From: an uncultured Bacteroidales bacterium
GTDB lineage: Bacteria > Bacteroidota > Bacteroidia > Bacteroidales > Paludibacteraceae
Length of the DNA stretch: 40,197 nt
Assembly (NCBI GenBank): GCA_900319035.1
Contig: ONMU01000035.1
Location: forward strand, 1-40,197
Reading direction: 5' to 3'
The position numbers and the translations under genes are program-made. How positions within the stretch are numbered: the first letter of the stretch is position 1; the number at the start of each line of letters is the position of its first letter. Under the pieces are notes generated by a model. That model had not been told where the DNA came from and made no database searches. It worked only from the letters and a program-made list of their open reading frames with translations. Positions 25,089 to 32,110 of the stretch are shown piece after piece.

Positions 25089-26324
25089 GTGCCCAACATC
25101 AATCTTAAATATATTGACCGCACGTTTTGGGGGCTGTTCATTGCACTCATCATCGTGGCTATCATCGCGCTTTTCTCGGCGTCGAGCACCTTGGTGTATA
25201 TGCATCATTCGGCGTTGGGACCTATCGGACAACAGATGTTTTTCATCGTCTTAGGCGTCCTTGCGGCGTTCGGAATACAATATATCCCGTCCTATTGGGT
25301 GCGTTTTGGCGGGTACGCTTTGTTGGCGATCAGTACGCTGTTGGTCTATTCGACAATGATTCCGGGCAATCCGTTAGTGGTGACGATCAACGGTGCGGCG
25401 CGTTGGGTACGTATTGCCGGCATCACTTTCCAGCCTTCCGAGTTGGCTAAACTAAGTCTGATCATCGTCGTAGCCGACCAATTGGCACGTATCCGCACCG
25501 AGGAGGATAAGAAGAAATATTTCTTCCGAACACTGATCATTGCAGGTGTGGTGATGTTGCCTATCATGGCTTCGAACCTCTCGACGGCGGTGCTTATCGG
25601 GTTAATAATCTTCTGTTTATGGATACTTGCCCGTATCCCATGGCAATACACCCTTTCGGTGGTGGGCATTGCGTTGGTTGCGTTGGTGTTGGGCTACGCG
25701 ATTGTGGAGTTTGGATTTGTCCGACCCGGCAGACAGATGCATGGACCTTTCAAACGTGCGACTACGTGGGTCAGCCGTATAGACCGGCATTTCACGGATG
25801 AAGGGGGCTCCAAATATGTGCTGACGGATGATAATATCCAAGAGGTATATTCCGCTGTAGCGATAGCCCGTGGTGGTGCTTCGCCGGTGGGCGTGCTGCC
25901 CGGAAACAGCAAGGAACGCGATTATCTGCCTTTGGCTTTTGCTGATTATATCTTCGCGATCTTTGTGGAGGAGTCGGGTGTGATAGGAGCGGCGTTTTTG
26001 ATTTTCCTGTATTTGGCTATTCTTTTCAGGGCGTGCAATGTGTCGAGCCGCTATTCGGACATGCCGGCAATGCTGATGACGATGGGTCTGGCATTGATGA
26101 TCACCTGTCAGGCGCTTATCTCCATGCTCGTGGCGGTGGGTTTGGGTCCCGTGACCGGACAACCTTTGCCTCTCGTCAGCCGAGGAGGTACATCGGTCTT
26201 GATCACGTCGATCTATTTTGGCATCATGATGGGTGTGAGCCGTGAGCAGAAAGAGTTACGCGAACGCGTACACGAGACCACCGCTGAGAGTCTCGAAGAT
26301 GCACCTATTGTTACGCTGGAATAG
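25089..26324 (+). CDS. ftsW: Lipid II polymerase FtsW (SEDS family)
   Basis: Polytopic membrane glycosyltransferase of the SEDS family (about 411 aa, about ten helices) that polymerises septal peptidoglycan with FtsI. Seen: FSASSTLVY in the first helix region, PGNPLVVTINGAARWVRIAG and QPSELAKL, then a C-terminal segment with FVEESGVIGA and PVTGQPLPLVSRGGTS. No ATG is available ahead of the first helix; I chose GTG 25089 (PNINLKYIDRTFW). A TTG at 25077 inside the heptamer array would add four residues. Confidence 0.93.
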   Translation: MPNINLKYIDRTFWGLFIALIIVAIIALFSASSTLVYMHHSALGPIGQQMFFIVLGVLAAFGIQYIPSYWVRFGGYALLAISTLLVYSTMIPGNPLVVTINGAARWVRIAGITFQPSELAKLSLIIVVADQLARIRTEEDKKKYFFRTLIIAGVVMLPIMASNLSTAVLIGLIIFCLWILARIPWQYTLSVVGIALVALVLGYAIVEFGFVRPGRQMHGPFKRATTWVSRIDRHFTDEGGSKYVLTDDNIQEVYSAVAIARGGASPVGVLPGNSKERDYLPLAFADYIFAIFVEESGVIGAAFLIFLYLAILFRACNVSSRYSDMPAMLMTMGLALMITCQALISMLVAVGLGPVTGQPLPLVSRGGTSVLITSIYFGIMMGVSREQKELRERVHETTAESLEDAPIVTLE

Positions 26325-26328
26325 GCCC

Positions 26329-26352
26329 TTAACGTTTTAACTAATTAACATT
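26329..26352 (+). repeat. 8-bp tandem repeat TTAACNNN x3 before murG
   Basis: TTAAC at 26329, 26337 and 26345, ending 4 bases before the murG ATG. Confidence 0.7.
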
Positions 26353-26356
26353 AGAT

Positions 26357-27469
26357 ATGCGATACCTAATATCCGGAGGGGGAACCGGAGGACATATTTT
26401 CCCCGCAGTGAGTATAGCGAACGCGCTGAAGGAACTGGATCCGGAGGCGGAGATTTTGTTTGTGGGTGCGCTCGGTCGTATGGAGATGGAGCGTGTACCG
26501 CAAGCCGGGTATAAGATCATCGGTTTGCCCGTACGGGGCTTCAACCGCTCGCAGCCGTGGAAAAACGTGTCCGTACTGATGGATCTGTTCAAATCGCTGC
26601 GGCAGGTGAAGAAGATCATCCGCGATTTTAGGCCTGATGTGGGAGTTGGCGTCGGCGGATACGCTTCGGGTGCCGCTATGTGGCAGGCTGCGAAGATGGG
26701 TATTCCTATCTTGCTCCAAGAGCAGAACGGCTTTGCCGGAGTGACCAATAAGATCCTCAAGAACAAAGCCTCGAAGATCTGTGTGGCGTACGAAGGCATG
26801 GAGCGTTTCTTCCCGGCGGACAAGATCATCCTCACCGGCAATCCTGTGCGTCAGAACCTGCTAACAGCGAAGCGATCTAACAGTCCTAAGGACGGTCTAA
26901 CAGGCGAAGCCGGTCTAACAGCGAAGCGATCTCTATTGATCATCGGTGGCTCTTTGGGTGCGCGGACGATCAATGAGGCAGTGAAAGCGGCACTTCCGCT
27001 TTTGGCTAAGAGCGATATTCACCTCGTTTGGCAGACCGGAAAAGTGTATTTCGAGAAATGCAAAGAGGCATGGACAGCTGCCGGTAGTCCGAGCAACATC
27101 GAGTGTCTCGATTTTCTTTCCGACATGCCGGATCGTTATGCGAATGCGGATTTGGTGATTTCGCGTGCAGGGGCTTCCTCTATCAGCGAACTCTGTCTAT
27201 TGGGCAAACCGGCTATCTTGGTGCCCTCACCGAACGTGGCGGAGGATCATCAGACCCATAACGCCATGGCGCTGGTGAACAAAGACGCGGCGGTGCTGGT
27301 GAAGGATGTCGAGGCAGCGGAACGACTTATCCCGACGGCTTTGGAATTGATCAAGGACGAGAAACGCCTTCAGACGCTTCACGAGAACATCCTCCAATTG
27401 GCGCAGAAAGACTCCGCCAAACGCATTGCAGAAGAGGTGATGAAGCTGGCAAAGAGGCAAAAAGAGTGA
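26357..27469 (+). CDS. murG: Lipid II synthase MurG
   Basis: Membrane-associated GT-B glycosyltransferase (370 aa) adding GlcNAc to lipid I. Residues 1-17 hold the glycine-rich loop ISGGGTGGHIFPA; GVGGYASGAA, EQNGFAGVTNK and LTGNPVRQNLL follow; the C-terminal domain has GGSLGARTIN, SRAGASSISEL and PNVAEDHQTHNA. The linker between the domains (residues about 170-193) is encoded by a TCTAACAG-based repeat at 26861-26930. Last cell-wall gene here: murC, ftsQ, ftsA and ftsZ do not follow; a terminator-like hairpin and a new promoter do. Confidence 0.96.
   Translation: MRYLISGGGTGGHIFPAVSIANALKELDPEAEILFVGALGRMEMERVPQAGYKIIGLPVRGFNRSQPWKNVSVLMDLFKSLRQVKKIIRDFRPDVGVGVGGYASGAAMWQAAKMGIPILLQEQNGFAGVTNKILKNKASKICVAYEGMERFFPADKIILTGNPVRQNLLTAKRSNSPKDGLTGEAGLTAKRSLLIIGGSLGARTINEAVKAALPLLAKSDIHLVWQTGKVYFEKCKEAWTAAGSPSNIECLDFLSDMPDRYANADLVISRAGASSISELCLLGKPAILVPSPNVAEDHQTHNAMALVNKDAAVLVKDVEAAERLIPTALELIKDEKRLQTLHENILQLAQKDSAKRIAEEVMKLAKRQKE
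26861..26930 (+). repeat. TCTAACAG-based repeat x4 in the murG linker
   Basis: CTAACAG recurs four times at 16-20-bp steps, each followed by a short self-complementary tail (CGAAGCG, TCCTAAGGA, GGCGAAGCC, CGAAGCG). Translated as the interdomain linker. Confidence 0.8.
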
Positions 27470-27489
27470 ATTTTTCAATAAAAAGACAG

Positions 27490-27523
27490 AAAAATGACGT
27501 GCGTTCTTGCGTATGTCATTTTT
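27490..27523 (+). terminator. Hairpin with T run after murG
   Basis: AAAAATGAC (27490-27498) pairs with GTCATTTTT (27515-27523) and is followed by further T. It begins 20 bases after the murG stop. The loop contains the -33 element of the next promoter. Confidence 0.65.
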
Positions 27524-27537
27524 TTGTTGTAACTTTG
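27507..27537 (+). promoter_or_regulatory. Promoter for the DUF4301 gene
   Basis: -33 TTG at 27507-27509 (context TTGCGTATGTC), 20-bp spacer with a T tract ending GTTG, -7 TAACTTTG at 27530-27537. It overlaps the preceding terminator hairpin. Confidence 0.82.
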
Positions 27538-27577
27538 CACCGCAAAGGCGAACAAACACAAATAACCATATACATCC

Positions 27578-28939
27578 ATGAACAATTTCACCGCACAAGA
27601 CCTCGAGCAGTTACAGGCTCGTGGCATCTCCGTAGAGAAAGCGGAAGCGCAGTTAGAATGCTTCCGAACGGGTTTTCCTGAGTTGGATATCGTAGCTCCG
27701 GCTTCAACGAAAAAGGGCATCTTGGCTCCTAAGCGTGCCGAGCAGGAGGAGTACATCAACGCTTGGCAGAAGTATTTGGAGGAGGGACACAAGATCCTCA
27801 AGTTCGTCCCGGCTTCCGGTGCTGCAAGCCGTATGTTCAAGAACCTCTTCCAGTACTTGGAGGATGGTATCGAGACGCCTTTCATTCAGGATTTCTTGGC
27901 TCACAAGGATTGTTTCGCTTTCGGTCCGCAGCTCGCGGGCAAAGAAGGTCAGGAAGCCGTTCGTTACCTCTTGAACGACATGCATTATGGCGAACTGCCG
28001 AAAGGTTTGTTGCTCTTCCATAAGTACCGTGACGGTGCGCGTACACCGGCTTTGGAGCACCTCGTGGAGGGTGCGCAGTACTGCGTTGCTCCGGCTAAGG
28101 ATGGTGAGAAACCCGTTGTGTATCTGCATTTTACGGTTAGTCATGACCATCTGCCCCTTTTCCGTCAACATATAGCCGACAACTTGGCGAAGTTTGAACA
28201 GAAATACGGCGTTAAGTATGACATCACTTTCAGCGAGCAGTTACCGTCCACCGATACCATCGCTGCTAATCCCGATGGCACGCCGTTCCGTACGAAAGAC
28301 GGTAAGTTGCTCTTCCGTCCGGGTGGTCACGGTGCGCTCATCGAGAACCTCAACCAGCAGGATGCCGATATCGTTTTCATCAAAAACATTGATAATGTGG
28401 TGCCTGACCGTCTCAAGAAAGATACGATTCGTTACAAACAGATCCTTGCCGGTGTGCTGGTAACGGAGCAGAAACGCGTCTTCGAGGCACTCAAGAACCC
28501 CGACTTGAGTGACGAAGAGCGTGCGAAACTGAATCGTCCTATCCGTGTCTGCGGCGTAGTGAAGAACACCGGAGAACCCGGTGGTGGTCCGTTCCTTGTG
28601 CGCGATGAAGATGGTTCTATCTCTTGCCAAATCCTCGAATCGACCCAGATCAGCGATCCGGCACTCATGGCGCAATCGACTCACTTCAATCCGGTTGATC
28701 TCGTTTGTGCTATCCGCGACTACGAAGGCAAACCGTTCAACTTGCCGGATTATGTGGATCCGAAGACGGGCTTTATCTCCAGCAAGTCCAAGGACGGTAA
28801 AGAACTGTTGGCTTTGGAGTTACCGGGTCTCTGGAACGGTGCGATGGCTAAATGGAACACTATCTTTGTGGAGGTGCCCGTTTCGACCTTCAACCCCGTG
28901 AAGACCGTTAACGATCTCCTCCGCGAGCAACATCAGTAA
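27578..28939 (+). CDS. DUF4301 family protein
   Basis: 453-aa soluble protein with no signal peptide, matching the DUF4301 family of Bacteroidota. The N-terminus FTAQDLEQLQARGISVEKAEAQLECF and the segment KFVPASGAASRMFKNLFQYL (about residues 70-90) are characteristic. Later RPGGHGALIENLNQQDADIVFIKNIDNVVPD resembles nucleotidyltransferase-like folds, and VKNTGEPGGGPF follows, but I cannot assign a reaction. It has its own promoter and a shared bidirectional terminator after it. Confidence 0.85.
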   Translation: MNNFTAQDLEQLQARGISVEKAEAQLECFRTGFPELDIVAPASTKKGILAPKRAEQEEYINAWQKYLEEGHKILKFVPASGAASRMFKNLFQYLEDGIETPFIQDFLAHKDCFAFGPQLAGKEGQEAVRYLLNDMHYGELPKGLLLFHKYRDGARTPALEHLVEGAQYCVAPAKDGEKPVVYLHFTVSHDHLPLFRQHIADNLAKFEQKYGVKYDITFSEQLPSTDTIAANPDGTPFRTKDGKLLFRPGGHGALIENLNQQDADIVFIKNIDNVVPDRLKKDTIRYKQILAGVLVTEQKRVFEALKNPDLSDEERAKLNRPIRVCGVVKNTGEPGGGPFLVRDEDGSISCQILESTQISDPALMAQSTHFNPVDLVCAIRDYEGKPFNLPDYVDPKTGFISSKSKDGKELLALELPGLWNGAMAKWNTIFVEVPVSTFNPVKTVNDLLREQHQ

Positions 28940-28956
28940 TACGTACCAAGTACCAA

Positions 28957-29002
28957 AAAAAATATAGGGCGTGTCAATCGGCACACCCTATATTTGTTTT
29001 TT
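28957..29002. terminator. Bidirectional terminator between DUF4301 and nhaC-like genes
   Basis: AAATATAGGG (28960-28969) and CCCTATATTT (28986-28995) form a 10-bp outer stem, with GTG/CAC pairing further in. A run precedes and a T run follows, so it can end transcription from both convergent genes. Confidence 0.88.
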
Positions 29003-29007
29003 CATAC

Positions 29008-30276
29008 TTATTTCTGCCGCTTTCGGCAAACGATGGTAGCGATCACCGTGAGGCTGAGGAAGAAAGGATAGAACAACCACGGCACGATACTCATGGCGCT
29101 GATACCGGCTATGCCGGACGCCATCAGCAGCTGTGCGCCATAAGGCAGCAGTCCCTGTACACAACAACTCGTGGTGTCTAACAAACTCGCGCTACGCCGA
29201 GGATCAATATCAAACTTCTCCGCCACATGACGCGCGATGTCGCCCACAGAGAGGATAGCGATGGTGTTGTTCGCCGTGCATATATTCGCGAAAGCTACAA
29301 GCCCGCAAATACTCCATTCCGCTCCCATGGAACTCTTCAGATGGCGCGTCATTTGGGAGATCATAAAATCAAATCCTCCGTTATAACGGATCAGTGCAAA
29401 GATGCCTCCTGCCAACAGCGAGATCAATATCAACTCGCTCATTCCCATGACGCCGCGCAAAGCCGCTTCTTCCCAACTTATGAGGTCATAACTACCGTCA
29501 ATAATTCCGGTTGCACAAGTGAGCATGCAGCCCAAAGCCAACACCACTAACACGTTTATCCGGCATATAGCGCACACAAAAACAACGATGTACGGCATCA
29601 CTTTCCACCAGAGAATCTCTCCTTCGGCGGCGATGCCCTTGGTGTTCCAACCTAAGAAGATGTACAGCACGGTAACAAGGATCGCTGCGGGGGTGACCAT
29701 ACGGATGTTAAAACGGAACTTATCGCTCATTCGGCATCCTTGAGACTGTGTGGCGACGATGGTGGTGTCGCTGATGACGGACAGATTATCGCCGAAGAAA
29801 GCGCCTCCCACAACTGCCGCCGCCACCACCGGCAACGTCATCGTCGTCGCTTCCGCCAAACCGGTTGCAATAGGCATCAGCGCTACGATCGTTCCGACAC
29901 TCGTACCCATACAGATCGAGGTCAGACACGCGGCGATGAACAAACCCGCTAACGCAAAATTAGTCGGCAGGATGCGAAGCGTCAGATCCACCATCGCTCC
30001 GGCGGCGCCCATCTCTTTCGCCGTCGCTGCAAAAGCTCCGGCTAACATGAAGATCCAAACCATCAGCAGTAGCTTCGGACTGCCTGCGCCTTGCGAGAAG
30101 ATCGAGATCCGCTCTCCCAACGGAATACCGCGTGTCAAACCCACGGCTATCATCGCCGTGATCACAAAAATAAACAGCAGCGGCGCATTGCTCACGCCTC
30201 CGTAATACGCGGAGAGCACAATCAGCAGCACAATCATCGCCGCAATGGGGCTAAGTGCCAATAACCCTTTTTTCAT
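29008..30276 (-). CDS. NhaC-family antiporter
   Basis: Inner-membrane transporter (422 aa, about 11 helices) of the Na+/H+ antiporter NhaC family. Seen: NAPLLFIFVITAMIAVGL, SICMGTSVGTIVALMPIATG, GGAFFGDNLSVISDTTIVAT (a family signature near residues 155-175), and in the second half NNTIAILSVGDIARHV. Related NhaC-type proteins exchange other cargo such as malate and lactate, so the ion is not certain. It is last in a minus-strand run with the DUF5020 gene (32-base gap) and the S1/P1 nuclease gene, and no promoter is seen before it. Confidence 0.85.
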   Translation of the reverse strand: MKKGLLALSPIAAMIVLLIVLSAYYGGVSNAPLLFIFVITAMIAVGLTRGIPLGERISIFSQGAGSPKLLLMVWIFMLAGAFAATAKEMGAAGAMVDLTLRILPTNFALAGLFIAACLTSICMGTSVGTIVALMPIATGLAEATTMTLPVVAAAVVGGAFFGDNLSVISDTTIVATQSQGCRMSDKFRFNIRMVTPAAILVTVLYIFLGWNTKGIAAEGEILWWKVMPYIVVFVCAICRINVLVVLALGCMLTCATGIIDGSYDLISWEEAALRGVMGMSELILISLLAGGIFALIRYNGGFDFMISQMTRHLKSSMGAEWSICGLVAFANICTANNTIAILSVGDIARHVAEKFDIDPRRSASLLDTTSCCVQGLLPYGAQLLMASGIAGISAMSIVPWLFYPFFLSLTVIATIVCRKRQK

Positions 30277-30308
30277 ACTAATACCTATTTTACTTTTTGT
30301 CTAAAAAC

Positions 30309-31079
30309 TTAATCAAACGTCCATTTGATACCTAAACAAGGGTTGCACATGAATCCCGAACCGGTGAAGTTATAACTCAACTCGATCTCCGTTCCGATAT
30401 TCAGGTTCGGGCATTTGAACCATCGTCCGACGTTGTACCAAAGCTGCGGCTCGGTGAGCAATACCCAGCTCTGTTTGTCCTGAAAATCCCGCTCACCCCA
30501 TATGTCCAAAAATCCGCTGAACCGCAACCCCGGAGCAAGACAGAAATCATCGCAGCCCCAAACGAACGTGAACTGCAACGGCGCTTTATTCTTGAAACCG
30601 TTGTTGCTGCCCGCGATATATTTGTAGAGCAGCTCGAGATTGAAGATGTTCTTGTAATCAGCAGTGTGCAGACAGTAGTTCAGACCCACCAAACCGGCGT
30701 GGTTGATACCATAACCGATCATGCCGCCTGTGTCGGCTCTGCCTAAACCCAAACCACCGTTGTATTCCACCTGCACGCTCAGATCTTTTGCCGGACTCTG
30801 ATGCCAGAAATTCAGGCATCTTGCAATCTCTCCGTACGCCAAAAAGACCGTGTTCTTCGGGTCGTTCGGATGAATTGCATAATCCATGTCGATGAACGCA
30901 AAAGTCGATCCCCACGGGTCGGTGTAGAACAACTCGACTGTGGTCGTCACGCGGTTCGAACGCTCGTTCTTACAAGCCGTGTTCAGACTGCCGAAGTCGT
31001 AAAACAGCTGGATGTTCGTTCCTGCCCATGACCCCAACGAACACAGTACAAACCCGATAACTAAAAATGTCTTCTTCAT
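30309..31079 (-). CDS. DUF5020 family outer-membrane protein (Tsx-like)
   Basis: 256-aa secreted protein; the signal peptide MKKTFLVIGFVLCSLGSWA is cleaved before GTNIQLFYDFG. Alternating hydrophobic/polar strands with many aromatics and a terminal strand CLGIKWTFD indicate a small beta-barrel. It resembles the DUF5020 family, related to the Tsx nucleoside channel. Position between a secreted nuclease and a cation antiporter gene supports nucleoside uptake (inference). I start at ATG 31079; a TTG three codons upstream lies in the heptamer array. Confidence 0.75.
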   Translation of the reverse strand: MKKTFLVIGFVLCSLGSWAGTNIQLFYDFGSLNTACKNERSNRVTTTVELFYTDPWGSTFAFIDMDYAIHPNDPKNTVFLAYGEIARCLNFWHQSPAKDLSVQVEYNGGLGLGRADTGGMIGYGINHAGLVGLNYCLHTADYKNIFNLELLYKYIAGSNNGFKNKAPLQFTFVWGCDDFCLAPGLRFSGFLDIWGERDFQDKQSWVLLTEPQLWYNVGRWFKCPNLNIGTEIELSYNFTGSGFMCNPCLGIKWTFD

Positions 31080-31082
31080 AAC

Positions 31083-31131
31083 TTTCAACCTTCAACCTTC
31101 AACTTTCAACTTTCAACTTTCAACTTTCAAC
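31083..31131 (-). repeat. Heptamer array (GTTGAAN x7) between nuclease and DUF5020 genes
   Basis: Seven consecutive 7-bp units, NTTCAAC on the plus strand. It begins at the nuclease TAG stop (31131-31133), sharing one base with it, and ends 3 bases before the DUF5020 ATG. Confidence 0.95.
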
Positions 31132-31934
31132 TACTTATAAATCTCATTCAGCAGTTTCGCCAAACGAATACCGGCGATGTACAATTGTGCCTCCATCGGT
31201 TCGCGCCACGTGTATATATAATGATACGTGTTACCGTCCCAAATCTCCTGATATTTATAGATCGCATCGGTCATGTGATAGCATTCCACCAACAGCTGTT
31301 CATCGCCCATCTGCTCTATTCGTTTTTTGGAATCTCTGTACGTGTTTTGCAGCATCTGCGCGTACTCGGTGTAGCTGTAACCCTGTGATTCTATGAGATC
31401 TGTGTCCCAAACCGTGTGAAGCCGAGTCTCGCGTCCGAACCATTGCATCTTCACGTCATTGCCCCCACGGTCGCTCATGTGCGCTATGTGCATCGGGCAA
31501 TAACGGTCGCTGTTCAGGTGAACCAAAAATCGCAGAATATGATCCGCATTGCTCTCCGAGTATTTCTCGGTGATCATCTCCAACTCCAGCGAATCCAACA
31601 CCCTAAACAGACTGCCGCCTTCTGCCGGATAGTGTGTCAACGCGTCGGCTACGATGGAATCACTCAAACCGCCTTCGAAATCCTGAAAATGCCAACCGTC
31701 CTTGATACTCTGCGGGTAGATATTATCACTCTTGATCTCATCCGCCCAATTGGCATTGTAGATCATCCCTTGCGGACCTAAGATCTTGTCCACCGCCTTG
31801 CGAGCTTTGCGATGCAAGTTGTCGTACGCGATCTTGGCAATAATCCGATGTCCTTTCTGACCCCAGCTAAATGCCGGTTGCACACCTGCACACAACATCA
31901 GACCCACTAAAAATAGAGAAATTGTTCGTCTCAT
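31131..31934 (-). CDS. Secreted S1/P1-family nuclease
   Basis: Zinc-dependent nuclease of the S1/P1 family that degrades single-stranded DNA/RNA to 5' nucleotides; 267 aa from ATG 31934. The signal peptide (residues 1-23, ending PAFS) leaves tryptophan at the mature N-terminus followed by GQKGHR, as the family requires because that Trp binds zinc. Other metal-binding segments: NANWADEIK, WHFQDF, FLVHLNSDRYCPMH, SDRGGND and LHTVWDTDLIE. The promoter at 31961-31991 rules out starts upstream of about 31957; ATG 31943 is an alternative. First gene of the operon with the DUF5020 and NhaC-like genes. Confidence 0.92.
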   Translation of the reverse strand: MRRTISLFLVGLMLCAGVQPAFSWGQKGHRIIAKIAYDNLHRKARKAVDKILGPQGMIYNANWADEIKSDNIYPQSIKDGWHFQDFEGGLSDSIVADALTHYPAEGGSLFRVLDSLELEMITEKYSESNADHILRFLVHLNSDRYCPMHIAHMSDRGGNDVKMQWFGRETRLHTVWDTDLIESQGYSYTEYAQMLQNTYRDSKKRIEQMGDEQLLVECYHMTDAIYKYQEIWDGNTYHYIYTWREPMEAQLYIAGIRLAKLLNEIYK

Positions 31935-31960
31935 GATATTCATCCATTTAAAATTGTCTG

Positions 31961-31991
31961 CAAAAGTACTACTTTTTCCTGATATATGCAA
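31961..31991 (-). promoter_or_regulatory. Promoter of the nuclease operon
   Basis: On the minus strand: -33 TTG at 31991-31989 (context TTTGCATATATC), 20-bp spacer ending AAAAAGTAG, -7 TACTTTTG at 31968-31961. Confidence 0.85.
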
Positions 31992-32020
31992 ATTTTTATT
32001 CGTTTTTATTTGCATATATC
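31981..32020. repeat. 12-bp inverted repeat holding two back-to-back -33 elements
   Basis: GATATATGCAAA (31981-31992) and TTTGCATATATC (32009-32020), perfect arms 16 bp apart, each containing the -33 element of one of the two divergent promoters. Confidence 0.85.
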
Positions 32021-32040
32021 CCAAAATTGTTGTACCTTTG
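32010..32040 (+). promoter_or_regulatory. Promoter of the BspA-like gene
   Basis: -33 TTG at 32010-32012 (TTTGCATATATC), 20-bp spacer ending TTGTTG, -7 TACCTTTG at 32033-32040; about 70-base leader to the ATG. Confidence 0.87.
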
Positions 32041-32110
32041 CGCTCTCAAAAGTTTATGTATGCGATTTTGAAAACGCAAAAAACAACAAATAAAATAATC
32101 AATCCAATTT

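Noticed and set aside
31083-31131. Possible CRISPR-like array
   Set aside because: Contiguous 7-bp units without spacers and no cas genes; this is a simple tandem repeat.
31935-32024. 30-residue N-terminal extension of the S1/P1 nuclease
   Set aside because: It spans the nuclease promoter and would hide the signal peptide, which starts at 31934.
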